Positions 47,701-57,500 of a DNA stretch of 64,000 bases are shown in pieces. The position numbers and the translations under genes were made by a program. The stretch is from Flavobacteriales bacterium. GTDB taxonomy: Bacteria; Bacteroidota; Bacteroidia; CAIKAF01. Positions within the stretch are counted from its first letter, which is position 1; each line of letters opens with the position of its first letter. The notes beneath the pieces were generated by a model. It made no database searches. It was not told the origin of the DNA and saw only the letters and a program-made list of their open reading frames with translations. Where the stretch lies: positions 24,888-88,887 of the forward strand of contig JAOABX010000012.1 of NCBI GenBank assembly GCA_026418175.1, in the 5' to 3' direction.

Positions 47701-47874
47701 ATGATTATTATATTAAAAGGCTTAAACGGCCACGATAAACAGATTGAATTCAAAGAACAACCACGATTTTTACGCAAATTGTTATACAAAGTTACAAAAA
47801 GGCCGAATTATTTTTAAATCTCTGTTTCATTCAATTATGCTTTCAATTCATAAATTCCGCAAGAGGATTTTAGG

Positions 47875-47882
47875 TACATTTG
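47875..47882 (+). promoter_or_regulatory. TAnnTTTG -7 element of the DAHP synthase gene
   Basis: TACATTTG, 35 bases upstream of the ATG at 47918, in the spacer after the divergent tmRNA. Confidence 0.5.
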
Positions 47883-47917
47883 TAAAACAGTCGTTTGACT
47901 TGCATTGTTACTTGATT

Positions 47918-49018
47918 ATGAAAAAACCGGAAATACATATTACACCAATCGAGCAATGGCATACCGATGCTGGTCGTCTGCTAGTAATGGCTGGACCCTG
48001 CAGTGCTGAAACTGAAGAACAAGTACTGGAAGCTGCCCATGCGATTGCTCAGACAGGGCGTGTACAAATTTTTCGGGCAGGTATTTGGAAACCTCGTACT
48101 CGCCCCAACACATTTGAAGGAATAGGAATTAAAGCATTGCCTTGGCTTAATCGTGTACAAAAAGAAACCGGCCTAAAAACTGCCATTGAAGTTGCTAATG
48201 CTGAGCATGTTCAATTAGCATTGAAATATAACATTGACATGGTTTGGATTGGTGCCCGCACTACGGTCAATCCGTTTTCTGTACAGGAAATTGCAGATGC
48301 CTTGGCAGGTAGCGATATTCCGGTATGGGTTAAAAATCCAGTAAGCCCAGATTTAAATTTATGGATTGGAGCGTTGGAACGAGTAAATAAAGCCGGGATT
48401 ACTAAATTAGGGGCAATACACCGTGGATTTTCGAACTATGAAAGTACCCGATTTAGAAATTCGCCCCGGTGGGAACTACCAATACAATTAATGACATTAT
48501 TCCCGGAGTTACCGATAGTATGCGATCCCAGCCACATTAGCGGAAAGCGCGACTGGGTAGGTGAAATAGCACAAAAAGCCATGAATTTGGGAATGCATGG
48601 GCTCATGATAGAAACCCACCCGAATCCGAAAGAAGCCTGGAGCGATGCTGAACAACAAATTACGCCTATTGAATTACACGAATTGCTCGCATTGCTGCAA
48701 CTTCCAGACCGTACAAGTTTTGACCCCGAATTTAATAACCGTCTGGCCCAATTACGTCGTATTATTGACAGTATTGATGAAGAAATGTTGCAAATTCTTG
48801 CAAAGCGAATGCAGATAGTAGAAAAAATCGGTGAATACAAAAAAGAAAACAATGTAACCATCTTTCAGCTGGAACGCTGGAATGAAATTATGCATACGCG
48901 TACAACCTTAGGAGAAAACTTGCAACTCAATCCGGAGTTTATACAACGAATATTACAGGAGATTCATAAAGAATCTATACAAATTCAAACCGATATTTTA
49001 AACAGAACAGAAGCCTAA
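47918..49018 (+). CDS. Bifunctional DAHP synthase / chorismate mutase (type II)
   Basis: The 366-residue protein joins a DAHP synthase (about 1-265, Kdo8P/DAHP aldolase family) to a C-terminal AroQ-type chorismate mutase (about 275-366). DAHP synthase motifs are MAGPCSAET (phosphate/PEP site), FRAGIWKPRTRPNTFEG, WIGARTT, VKNPVSPD, GAIHRGFS, CDPSHISGKR and MIETHPNP. The mutase part shows LAQLRRIIDSIDEEMLQILAKRMQ. It catalyses the first step of aromatic synthesis and the chorismate-to-prephenate step; the fused mutase often serves feedback control. ATG 47918 is preferred over an upstream frame extension of 58 codons that overlaps the promoter. Confidence 0.95.
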   Translation: MKKPEIHITPIEQWHTDAGRLLVMAGPCSAETEEQVLEAAHAIAQTGRVQIFRAGIWKPRTRPNTFEGIGIKALPWLNRVQKETGLKTAIEVANAEHVQLALKYNIDMVWIGARTTVNPFSVQEIADALAGSDIPVWVKNPVSPDLNLWIGALERVNKAGITKLGAIHRGFSNYESTRFRNSPRWELPIQLMTLFPELPIVCDPSHISGKRDWVGEIAQKAMNLGMHGLMIETHPNPKEAWSDAEQQITPIELHELLALLQLPDRTSFDPEFNNRLAQLRRIIDSIDEEMLQILAKRMQIVEKIGEYKKENNVTIFQLERWNEIMHTRTTLGENLQLNPEFIQRILQEIHKESIQIQTDILNRTEA

Positions 49019-49030
49019 AAGGCCACAAAA

Positions 49031-49050
49031 AAAGCCCCAATTGGGGCTTT
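49031..49050. terminator. Bidirectional terminator between DAHP synthase and sodA
   Basis: The stem AAAGCCCC/GGGGCTTT (49031-49038 with 49043-49050) has a 4-base loop; A/T flanks make it work on both strands, for the convergent genes ending at 49018 and 49081. Confidence 0.85.
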
Positions 49051-49080
49051 ATATACTGCTTATAAATTATTTGCTTTTAT

Positions 49081-49692
49081 TTACTTTTTCAATGCCTGGT
49101 TGTAGTTATCAGCTACCTGGTCCCAATTAACTACATTCCAAAAATTATTTACATAATCCGGACGCTTATTTTGGTATTTCAAATAGTAAGCATGTTCCCA
49201 AACATCCAGTCCTAAAATCGGAGTACCTTTTACATCGGCAATATCCATCAATGGGCAATCTTGGTTGGGAGTAGAAGTAATCACCAAGGTACCATCATGT
49301 ACTACCAGCCAAGCCCAGCCTGAACCAAAGCGGCCTACCGCTGCTTTGTTAAATTCTTCTTTCATTTTATCTACTGAACCGAATGCTTTTTCAATGGCCT
49401 TGAGCAACTCTCCGGAAGGGCCTTGACCATTATTCACTTTTAAAAGCTTCCAGAAAAAGGAATGGTTCCAATGCCCACCACCGTTGTTTCTCACTGCTAC
49501 AGGATATTTGGATACCTGTGCTAAAATTTGTTCAATGGATAGTTTATCCGCTTCGGTATCTTTAATAGCTGCGTTCAAATTATTTACATACGCAGCATGA
49601 TGCCTGTCGTGGTGAATTTCCATGGTCAAAGCATCAATGTATGGTTCCAGTGCGTTAAAGGCATACGGTAATGCCGGTAATTCAAATGCCAT
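49081..49692 (-). CDS. sodA: Superoxide dismutase, Mn type by key residues
   Basis: The 203-residue Fe/Mn SOD has ligands His27 (HHDRHH context), His77 ([10 protein letters not shown]), Asp163 and His167 (DVWEHAYY). Gly73 in NNGGGH and Gln144 in NQDCPLM occupy the positions that separate Mn from Fe enzymes and are the Mn-type choice, although Bacteroidota members can be cambialistic. No signal peptide is seen, so it is cytoplasmic. It removes superoxide in a homodimer or tetramer. Confidence 0.96.
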   Translation of the reverse strand: MAFELPALPYAFNALEPYIDALTMEIHHDRHHAAYVNNLNAAIKDTEADKLSIEQILAQVSKYPVAVRNNGGGHWNHSFFWKLLKVNNGQGPSGELLKAIEKAFGSVDKMKEEFNKAAVGRFGSGWAWLVVHDGTLVITSTPNQDCPLMDIADVKGTPILGLDVWEHAYYLKYQNKRPDYVNNFWNVVNWDQVADNYNQALKK

Positions 49693-49735
49693 AGTGTATA
49701 ATTTTTAAGTGGTTAATATTAAATTATTTGTAAGC

Positions 49736-49743
49736 CAAAGATA
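49736..49743 (-). promoter_or_regulatory. TAnnTTTG -7 element of sodA
   Basis: TATCTTTG on the minus strand, 43 bases upstream of the sodA ATG. Confidence 0.5.
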
Positions 49744-49797
49744 AACAAATGGAACTTGAAAATGTTCGTAGTAAATTTAAATAAACATAAACAATAA

Positions 49798-50406
49798 CTA
49801 CAAGGAATAATAAGCTTTTATGCCCGCCAATATGCTCTCAATTGCTACCGCTGCCAGAATAAGACCCATTATCTTACTTATTACTATAATTCCAGTATCG
49901 CCAATTTTTTTTTGTACCCGGTTGGCTAGTAATAACAACAGCAATGTAGCACCTAAAATCACCATCATCAACACAGAAGTAATTAACTGCTCAATAATGG
50001 TATAGCGATTATTGTCAGTTAATAGTACTATTGCAGTAATAGCACCGGGAGAAGCAATGGATGGAATGGCAATAGGAAATACAGTAACATGTTTATAATC
50101 TCTGATCATATTTTTTTCTTCTTCCGGTTTTCCTTGTCCAAAAATCATAGTAAGTGCGAAAACAAAAAGCACAAACCCTCCTGAAATTTCAAAAGCAGGT
50201 AATGAAATTTGCATATATTCTAGTAAAAACTGCCCGGCTATTAGAAAAAAAAGCAAGATTCCCGAAGCTATAAGCACTGCATTTATAGCCACTTTTTTCT
50301 TGGTAGAAGTATTGAAATTTTTAGTTGCTTCCAAAAACACCGGTATAGTACCAATCGGGTCTATTACCGCCCAGAGAATAATCAGTGTTTTTAGAATTGC
50401 TTCCAT
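49798..50406 (-). CDS. MarC family membrane protein
   Basis: The 202-residue protein has six membrane helices and the MarC N-terminal motif LWAVIDPIGTIPVFLEAT (about 10-27), plus IAIPSIASPGAITAI in the middle. The family was once linked to multiple antibiotic resistance, but that was not upheld; the transport substrate is unknown. I chose ATG 50406, just after the frr terminator; a TTG 18 codons upstream would place the start within the terminator stem. Confidence 0.92.
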   Translation of the reverse strand: MEAILKTLIILWAVIDPIGTIPVFLEATKNFNTSTKKKVAINAVLIASGILLFFLIAGQFLLEYMQISLPAFEISGGFVLFVFALTMIFGQGKPEEEKNMIRDYKHVTVFPIAIPSIASPGAITAIVLLTDNNRYTIIEQLITSVLMMVILGATLLLLLLANRVQKKIGDTGIIVISKIMGLILAAVAIESILAGIKAYYSL

Positions 50407-50409
50407 TGT

Positions 50410-50443
50410 AAAAAAAAATCCTGCACCAATTAACAGATGCAGG
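50410..50443 (-). terminator. Rho-independent terminator of frr
   Basis: The stem CCTGCA/TGCAGG (50420-50425 with 50438-50443) has a 12-base loop and is followed by a long T run on the minus strand; it begins 23 bases after the frr stop. Confidence 0.75.
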
Positions 50444-50465
50444 GCTGTATTTATCTCCAATTAAA

Positions 50466-51023
50466 TTAAACTGTCATAATTTCTTTTTCCTTTTTAGCTA
50501 CATGCTCATCTACCTTGGCAATATATTCATTGGTAATATTTTGAATTTTAACTTCAGTGTCTTTAGCAATATCTTCACTTAAGCCTTCTTTCTGTAATTT
50601 TTTAATTTGTTCCAAGGCATCGCGGCGGGCATTTCTAATTCCTACTTTGGTATCTTCTCCTTGAGCTTTGGCTATCTTAACCATGTCTCTTCGACGTTCT
50701 TCGGTAAGTGGTGGAACGGTAATACGTATAATCGAACCATCATTTTGGGGAGCCAATCCCAAGTTAGAGTTAATTATTGCTCGTTCAATATCTTGCAATT
50801 TATTTTTTTCCCAAGGTTGAATTACAATAGTTCGGGCATCCGGAGTATTTATATTGGCAATTTGGTTAAGGGGAGTCATTGCCCCATAATATTCCACCAT
50901 CACACTATCCAGCATGTTTGGGGTAGCTTTTCCGGTACGAATTTTCACCAATTCGGCTTCCAGGTGATTAATGGCCTTATTCATCATTTCTTTGGCTGAT
51001 GCAATCGTTGCTTCTACACTCAT
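50466..51023 (-). CDS. frr: Ribosome recycling factor
   Basis: RRF, with EF-G, splits the post-termination ribosome. The 185-residue tRNA-mimic has the helical domain I (about 1-30 and 105-185) and the small beta domain II (about 32-103). Family motifs are KIRTGKATPNMLDSV, VEYYGAMTPLNQIA, IQPWEK, IRITVPPLTEERR and VGIRNARRDA. Single copy in the window and essential in other bacteria. Confidence 0.98.
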   Translation of the reverse strand: MSVEATIASAKEMMNKAINHLEAELVKIRTGKATPNMLDSVMVEYYGAMTPLNQIANINTPDARTIVIQPWEKNKLQDIERAIINSNLGLAPQNDGSIIRITVPPLTEERRRDMVKIAKAQGEDTKVGIRNARRDALEQIKKLQKEGLSEDIAKDTEVKIQNITNEYIAKVDEHVAKKEKEIMTV

Positions 51024-51057
51024 AGTTTAATAATTATGCAGGTAAAACTACAAAATA

Positions 51058-51249
51058 TTAATTTTTGCACTGTTCAGTGGGCTTTGCCCCACACAAACTG
51101 CAAGCTTCGCCACTTTCGTTTAAATATGGACTTTGGCTGGCACAAGTGCCGGCAAATTTTCCATCTTTTTTAACTAATAATTTAATAGCTAATCCAGCTA
51201 CCATTAAGCCCATTAGGCCTACTGAAAGTAAAATAATTTTCCATTCCAT
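51058..51249 (-). CDS. Small membrane protein with C-terminal Cys motif
   Basis: The 63-residue product has one N-terminal membrane helix (about 5-27) and a short tail with four Cys (GTCAS, CSLCG, QCKN), which could bind a metal. It resembles a short Bacteroidota family annotated only as membrane or secreted protein. It sits 34 bases upstream of frr and is probably cotranscribed. Confidence 0.75.
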   Translation of the reverse strand: MEWKIILLSVGLMGLMVAGLAIKLLVKKDGKFAGTCASQSPYLNESGEACSLCGAKPTEQCKN

Positions 51250-51278
51250 CGTTTTCAGTTGTTTGGCAAGTAAAACCT

Positions 51279-51286
51279 TACATTTG
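51279..51286 (+). promoter_or_regulatory. TAnnTTTG -7 element of mazG
   Basis: TACATTTG, 20 bases before the mazG ATG; a TTG 17 bases further upstream is a possible weak -33 element. Confidence 0.5.
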
Positions 51287-51305
51287 TTTGCAAAGTTAGT
51301 AAAGT

Positions 51306-52067
51306 ATGATGGAAAAGAAACTGGCAGCCTTTGAAAGATTGTTAATCATTATGGATGAGCTGCGGGAAAAATGTCCTTGGGACCGAAAACAAACCATGGA
51401 AAGCCTTCGCTACTTAAGTATTGAAGAATTGTATGAACTTTCTGATGCTATTTTAGAAGGAAATTATTCAGAAATAAAAAAAGAATTGGGCGATCTGATG
51501 CTGCACCTGGTGTTTTATTCAAAAATAGCCTCTGAACAAGGGTATTTTGACGTGGCAGATGTATTGAATGGGGTATGTGATAAGTTAATTGAACGCCATC
51601 CGCATATTTATGGCAATGTGCAGGTTACCAATGAAGAAGAAGTAAAACGAAATTGGGAATCCATTAAATTAAAAGAAGGTAAAAAATCAGTGCTGGAAGG
51701 TGTTCCGAAAAGCCTACCGGCTTTGGTCAAAGCTCACCGAATACAAGAAAAAGCCAAGGGAGTGGGTTTTGAATGGAAGCATACCGAAGATGTATGGCTG
51801 AAAGTAGAAGAAGAATTGCAGGAGTTTAAAGCTGTAGCAAAAGACGATCAAAAAAAAGAAGAAGAATTTGGCGATTTATTGTTTTCTCTTATTAACTATG
51901 CCCGATTTATGGGAATCAATCCGGAAGATGCATTGGAGCGAACCAATAAAAAGTTTATTCGGCGGTTTCAATACATGGAACAAAAAGCATCCGAACAGCA
52001 ACGTAATCTCCAAGATATGAGTCTGGAAGAAATGGATGTATTATGGAATGAAGCTAAAAAAATATAA
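51306..52067 (+). CDS. mazG: Nucleoside triphosphate pyrophosphohydrolase
   Basis: MazG hydrolyses NTPs and dNTPs to monophosphates and PPi, cleaning the pool. The 253-residue protein has two all-alpha MazG domains. The first (about 10-120) has CPWDRKQTMESLRYLSIEE and ELGDLMLHLVFYSKIA with the metal ligands ExxE/D; the second (about 140-245) has KVEEELQEF and EEEFGDLLFSLINYAR. The linker REKAKGVGF-like segment (RIQEKAKGVGFEW) is typical. Cytoplasmic. Confidence 0.97.
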   Translation: MMEKKLAAFERLLIIMDELREKCPWDRKQTMESLRYLSIEELYELSDAILEGNYSEIKKELGDLMLHLVFYSKIASEQGYFDVADVLNGVCDKLIERHPHIYGNVQVTNEEEVKRNWESIKLKEGKKSVLEGVPKSLPALVKAHRIQEKAKGVGFEWKHTEDVWLKVEEELQEFKAVAKDDQKKEEEFGDLLFSLINYARFMGINPEDALERTNKKFIRRFQYMEQKASEQQRNLQDMSLEEMDVLWNEAKKI

Positions 52068-52079
52068 CACTATAAGGGA

Positions 52080-52538
52080 ATGAATAAAAATTTTAAAAGC
52101 ATTCATTTTTTAGAAAATCTGCATATTCCTTTATGGCTGGTTAAAGATATTAGTTGGCTGATGATATGGAAACCACTAGGAATGATGATGATAGTTCCAA
52201 CAGTTTCGGTTGCAGTGATGTTAGTGTATTCAACACGTAAAATTCCACATCGCTTGTTGTTAAATTTGGCAACATTATGCTGGATTCTGGCTAATTCAAA
52301 TTGGATGGCCGGTGAATTTTACACATATAATTTTCGCCCCTTTTCATTCACACTTTTTATTCTTGGAATTTTTTTTTCCATCATTTACTTTATTTTATTC
52401 TTTCAAAAAAAGCAGTTCAGAATCTGGAGAAAAAAAACAATGGTTAAAAAATCTATTTCCCCACCTAATACAAAAAATGGTTGTACGGATACCGCTCCCG
52501 ATGGATGGCCGCTACCCGATGATAAAGTTTCTCCCTAA
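52080..52538 (+). CDS. Small membrane protein, unknown function
   Basis: The 152-residue product has four hydrophobic segments (about 20-50, 58-75, 82-95 and 90-110, the last ones close together) and a polar C-terminal tail. The tail (about the last 24 codons) overlaps the convergent hflX gene by 74 bases. It follows mazG by 12 bases, so it is probably cotranscribed. Similar short membrane proteins follow mazG in other Bacteroidota as far as I recall; the function is unknown. Confidence 0.65.
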   Translation: MNKNFKSIHFLENLHIPLWLVKDISWLMIWKPLGMMMIVPTVSVAVMLVYSTRKIPHRLLLNLATLCWILANSNWMAGEFYTYNFRPFSFTLFILGIFFSIIYFILFFQKKQFRIWRKKTMVKKSISPPNTKNGCTDTAPDGWPLPDDKVSP

Positions 52539-53679
52539 ATTCATCCAAATTAATTTTTTTTGCGGCTGAAATAAAAATACAGTCATCTCCTAACTTGCTC
52601 ATCCAAGTTCGTTTTAACTCTTCCAGCGTTTGTTGCCTTGGTGCATCGCTTAAATCATGCGGATCAATTTCCGGATTTTTGTAATTATCAATTTTATTAA
52701 AAACCACAAGGGTAGGTTTATTACCAGCACCTATATCTGCTAAGGTTTGATTTACTACTGCATAATGATCCTGAAATTGCGGATGAGATATATCTACCAC
52801 ATGCAAGAGCAAATCCGACTCACGTAATTCATCCAGTGTACTCTTAAACGATTCAACCAGCTGCGTAGGAAGCTTTCGAATAAATCCTACCGTATCACTG
52901 AGCAGAAACGGAAGATTTCCCAATACTACTTTTCGTACTGTAGTATCTAAGGTGGCAAATAATTTATTTTCTGCAAAAACCTCGCTTTTACTAATCAAGT
53001 TCATCAATGTACTTTTCCCAACGTTGGTATAACCAACTAAGGCTACACGAACCAACTCCCCCCGGTTTTTACGCTGAACAAGCATTTGTTTATCAATCTC
53101 TTTCAGCTTTTCTTTCAGTAAGGCAATACGTTCACGAACTATCCGGCTATCGGTTTCAATTTCTTTCTCTCCGGCTCCGCCACGTGTTCCCGTGCCTCCC
53201 CGCTGTCGTTCCAGGTGCGTCCACATCCCTTTTAACCGGGGCAGCATGTATTGGTAATATGCCAGCTCTACCTGCGTTTTAGCATGCGCTGTGCGAGCAC
53301 GTTGTGCAAAAATATCGAGGATTAAATTGGTACGATCTAAAATTCGTACTTTTTTATCGTACTCTTTTGGATTAAAAATCTTATCAATGTTTCGTAATTG
53401 GGCAGGCGAAAGCTCATCATCAAAAATTACCAACTCTATTCCATGCTCTTCCACATATTGTTTTACTTCCTGAATTTTTCCTGATCCAATAAAAGTTCCT
53501 GGAATTGGTTTATCCAATCGTTGGCTAAAACGTTTTACCGATTCTATACCGGCTGTTTCTGCCAAAAAAGCAAGTTCATCCAAATATTCATGCAGCTTTT
53601 CTTCTGTTTGATGCTGGTATATGATACCTACCAGCACTGCCCGCATTTTTTTCTCAGCAATTTTCTTGATTTCTATCAT
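52465..53679 (-). CDS. hflX: GTPase HflX
   Basis: HflX is a ribosome-splitting GTPase that acts after stress. The 404-residue protein has the N-terminal HflX domain (about 15-190) with GTFIGSGKIQEV and the glycine-rich ERQRGGTGTRGGAGEKEIE region, then the G domain: P-loop GYTNVGKST (about 218-226), DTTVRK (switch I), DTVGF (G3), NKID (G4). It overlaps a small membrane protein gene tail-to-tail. Its ATG directly abuts the stop of the cytochrome c gene upstream. Confidence 0.97.
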   Translation of the reverse strand: MIEIKKIAEKKMRAVLVGIIYQHQTEEKLHEYLDELAFLAETAGIESVKRFSQRLDKPIPGTFIGSGKIQEVKQYVEEHGIELVIFDDELSPAQLRNIDKIFNPKEYDKKVRILDRTNLILDIFAQRARTAHAKTQVELAYYQYMLPRLKGMWTHLERQRGGTGTRGGAGEKEIETDSRIVRERIALLKEKLKEIDKQMLVQRKNRGELVRVALVGYTNVGKSTLMNLISKSEVFAENKLFATLDTTVRKVVLGNLPFLLSDTVGFIRKLPTQLVESFKSTLDELRESDLLLHVVDISHPQFQDHYAVVNQTLADIGAGNKPTLVVFNKIDNYKNPEIDPHDLSDAPRQQTLEELKRTWMSKLGDDCIFISAAKKINLDEFREKLYHRVAAIHRERYPYNHFLY

Positions 53680-54015
53680 CTACCTTTTTAGCTCTTGCGT
53701 ATAGCGTGCTACAGCTTCTATTTCGCCGGGGGTGAGTTTATTTTTAAACGGTTGCATAATGCCTCTACCATTGCTAATTACATAAATCCTCTCTTCCAAT
53801 GTAAGACTTGATTGGGTTAAATGGGCCGAACCGGCAACACCTTTATCTCCCTCTTCACCATGACAAAGTACACACTCTCGTTGGTATATATTTTTACCAT
53901 CTATTGTGGCTTCTTGCAATTTATCAATGGCTTTAGAATTTGATTGTTGCTTGGAACCACACGCCCAAGCCAGGAAAATTCCCACAATCAGAAACAATAC
54001 ATTTTTTCGATTCAT
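53680..54015 (-). CDS. Small c-type cytochrome lipoprotein
   Basis: The 111-residue product has a lipoprotein signal (lipobox LAWAC, about Cys19) and one class I cytochrome c domain with the haem motif CVLCH (about residues 48-52) and the distal Met in RGIMQPF. It is exported and probably anchored at the outer face of the inner or outer membrane; it moves electrons in the periplasm. I chose ATG 54015. It lies 8 bases after the membrane cytochrome b-like gene, which is a plausible partner. Confidence 0.9.
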   Translation of the reverse strand: MNRKNVLFLIVGIFLAWACGSKQQSNSKAIDKLQEATIDGKNIYQRECVLCHGEEGDKGVAGSAHLTQSSLTLEERIYVISNGRGIMQPFKNKLTPGEIEAVARYTQELKR

Positions 54016-54023
54016 ATAATTTT

Positions 54024-54491
54024 TTAAAACCAGGTTCCCCAACTTTTGAAAAAAGGCCAAGGTATAGCCGCAAAAATAATTACTAATCCCAAAGTGAAGA
54101 ATATAGCAAGCCGCATGTATTTCCCCTGGTCTGTCAGTGCACGCTTGCTCATGCTATGCCCCACGGTTATTAATATAATAGCTAATAACATCATGCTCAG
54201 GTGTTCAATCGTCCAAAATCGAACAACAGCGGATAGATCAGCCTGCCCGGCAGCTTTTAGCTCCTTCATGTGTGCAAAACCATTGTAATGTTTTTTAATT
54301 ACATATAATACCAATCCAATCAATAATTGAATATGTGTTAAACCCATCGCCATGGCCCCCAGTTTTCTATCTGACGATTGAAATGGTTTTTTCCCTAACC
54401 AATTGACCCATGACTTAATAGCCACAAAAATCAGCATCCCTAAAATAAGATAGCGTAACGCAGAGTGAATATGCAACAGGCCTGTTTCCAT
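54024..54491 (-). CDS. Cytochrome b-like four-helix membrane protein
   Basis: The 155-residue protein has four membrane helices with His in or near helices 1 (His7, His9), 2 (THIQLL), 3 (IEHLSMM) and the end of 3 (GHSMS); the arrangement suggests a diheme cytochrome b, but this is not proven by sequence alone. It is cotranscribed with the cytochrome c lipoprotein and hflX downstream (gaps of 8 and 0 bases). A near-perfect promoter lies upstream. Confidence 0.8.
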   Translation of the reverse strand: METGLLHIHSALRYLILGMLIFVAIKSWVNWLGKKPFQSSDRKLGAMAMGLTHIQLLIGLVLYVIKKHYNGFAHMKELKAAGQADLSAVVRFWTIEHLSMMLLAIILITVGHSMSKRALTDQGKYMRLAIFFTLGLVIIFAAIPWPFFKSWGTWF

Positions 54492-54513
54492 TTTTTTAGC
54501 AAATTTGTTTGCA

Positions 54514-54544
54514 CAAAGGTAGCTTAAAAGCCTAGTTTTACAAC
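54514..54544 (-). promoter_or_regulatory. Promoter of the cytochrome-hflX operon
   Basis: TACCTTTG (54521-54514 on the minus strand) is preceded at 19 bases by GTTG (54544-54541), one base off the TTTG -33 consensus. The leader is about 20 nt. Confidence 0.6.
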
Positions 54545-54564
54545 ATGTATTAATTGATATACAA

Positions 54565-57500
54565 ATGAAGAAAATAAATTCTAAACCAGAATATTACAGA
54601 TATCTGTTACTTTTTGTTTTAATTTGGGGAAAAGGCTATGCGCAACCTTTAAAATATAATTCAGTCCGTGATGAACGAAATCCGGTGTATGCGTTTACAC
54701 AGGCAACTATCCATGTAGATTATGAAACTACCCTACACAATGCTACATTGCTTGTTGAAAAAGACCGGATTTTGAGTTTTGGCAATAGTGTAGCAATTCC
54801 TAAGGAAGCCATTGTAATTAACTGTACTGGAAAACATATTTTCCCATCATTTATTGAAATGTATGGTTCCTATGGAATGCCCGAAGTAAAGCACGGACAA
54901 CGCGGAGGGACACCTCAATACGAGTCTTCTAGAAAAGGTGCCTTTTACTGGAACGATGCCATAAAGCCTGATGTAAGTGCATCATTGCTATTTAACTATA
55001 ATGAACAAGCCGCAGCAGAGCTGAGAAATTATGGATTTGGAATGGTGAATACCCATCAAAAAGACGGCATTATTCGGGGAAGCAGCACAGTAGCATTGCT
55101 GGGCAGCGATAAAGAAAACAAGCAAATCATTAAAGAAAAAGCGGCCTTGCACTTTTCGTTTAACAAAGGAGTTTCACAACAGGAATATCCCAGTTCACAA
55201 ACCGGTGCAATAGCACTTATCCGGCAATTTATGTACGATGCCGAAGCCTACAATAATGCAAAAGAAAAAAATGAAATCAATTTATCCCTGCAGTCGTTCA
55301 ATGAATTGAAGAACCTGCCATTTATCATGGAAACAACAGATAAGCAGGAAATTTTCAGGGCTGCATCCATTGCAAAGGAATTTAATACCTCATTCATTTA
55401 TAAAGGCAGCGGAACTGAATATCAACGATTGCAAGAATTAGCCGAAATAAAAGCCAGACTGATTATCCCAGTTGTTTTCCCACAAGCTATGGATGTAAGT
55501 AATCCTTACGATGCTGACATGGTATCGCTGGCTGATTTAAAACATTGGGAATTGGCACCATCTAATGCAGCATTTCTTCAAAAGCAGGGTATTGAATTTG
55601 CCATTACTGCCGATGGATGCAAATCATCCAAAGAATTTTTTGATAATCTTTACAAAGTCGTTCATCGTGGCCTCAGCAAGCAAGCGTTACTCAAAGCACT
55701 TACCTATACACCGGCAAAAATGTTAGGTATTGATAATAAAGCAGGATGTTTGAAAAAAAATTTCCTGGCTAATTTTATAATTACAGAAGGAGAACCTGGT
55801 GATAAAGAATTTAAAATTTATGAACATTGGATTGCCGGTAAACAATACGTTAACGATTTTCAGGCATTCCTTGCTGACCTACGTGGTAATTATCGAATTT
55901 CAGCAAAGGACGTACAATTTATTGATGGGAAAAAACTAACTATAACCGGTAAAAAAAATCAGTACAAAGCAACTTTACATATTACTGATTCCACCAAACT
56001 CATTATTGACTTAAAGCAAGAAAAAACAACGGTGAATGGGAATATGTATTCTCGGGCATTGGGAGGCTTTGTGCGTTTTAATTTTCAATATGATACGTCA
56101 GGTATATGGAATGGTTGGATGATACACCCAAACGGAAAAATTTTTCCGGTTAGTGTAGAAAAAACACATCCATTTGAAGAAAAAATAGAAGAAAACAATG
56201 ATGATGATACTATCCTACCCGGACCAATATTGCTTCCATTGCGAGCTTATGGATTTTTACAGGAAGAACTAAATGGTTTATCCAATAAATCATATCTCAT
56301 TAAAAATGCTACCGTTTGGACGTGTGAAAAAGAAGGAATTTTAGAGCAAACTGACATATTACTTGAAAATGGAAAAATAAGTAAAGTAGGAAAAGGCATT
56401 TCTGCTGGAAAAGAAACGATAATAATTCAAGGCACGGGCTTGCACGTAACACCCGGTATTATTGACGAACATTCTCACATTGCTTTGAGCAAAGGTGTAA
56501 ATGAAGCTGCCGAATCAAGCACTGCCGAAGTTCGAATGGCTGATGTTGTGAATGCTGATGATATAAATATATACCGACAACTTGCTGGCGGCGTAACCAC
56601 TGCACAGTTGCTTCATGGCTCTGCCAATGCAATAGGAGGCCAGTCAGCCATCATCAAGCTCAAGTGGGGAAGAACTGCTCCTGAAATGCTGTTTCCCAAT
56701 GCACCGGGGTTTATCAAATTTGCATTAGGCGAAAATGTGAAACAATCCAATTGGGGAGACAATTACAGCATTCGATATCCACAAACACGAATGGGGGTTG
56801 AGCAATTTTATTATGATATGTTTTACCGGGCACGAGAGTATGGTAAAAATAAAGATAAAAATAAACGCAAAGACTTGGAACTAGAAGCACTATGGGAAAT
56901 ATTGAATAACAAACGATTTATTACCTGCCATTCATACGTTCAGTCTGAAATTAATATGTTGATGAAAGTAGCAGATTCCCTTGGATTTACCGTGAATACA
57001 TTTACACACATTCTGGAGGGATATAAAGTAGCCGATAAAATGAAAATACATGGCGCCAACGCTTCAACGTTTGCTGACTGGTGGGCTTATAAAATGGAAG
57101 TAATGGAAGCCATTCCTCATAACGCTGCCCTGCTTACCCGAATGGGTGTAAATACATCCGTAAATTCTGATGATGCAGAAATGGCAAGAAGGTTAAATCA
57201 GGAAGCTGCTAAAGCTATTAAATACGGGAATCTCAGTCGTGAAGAAGCGCTGAAATTAGTTACGCTTAATCCGGCTAAAATGCTACATATTGATCATAGA
57301 GTTGGAAGCATTAAACCCGGAAAAGATGCAGATGTAGTAATTTGGTCTGCCGACCCGCTTAGTATTTATGCTAAAGTACTATATACATTTATTGATGGAG
57401 AATTATACTTTAGTAGAGAGCGGAATAATGAGCTCACCGAACGAGACAATAAAGAGAAAAATAGGCTGATTCAAGCCATGCTAAAAGCTAAAAACGACGG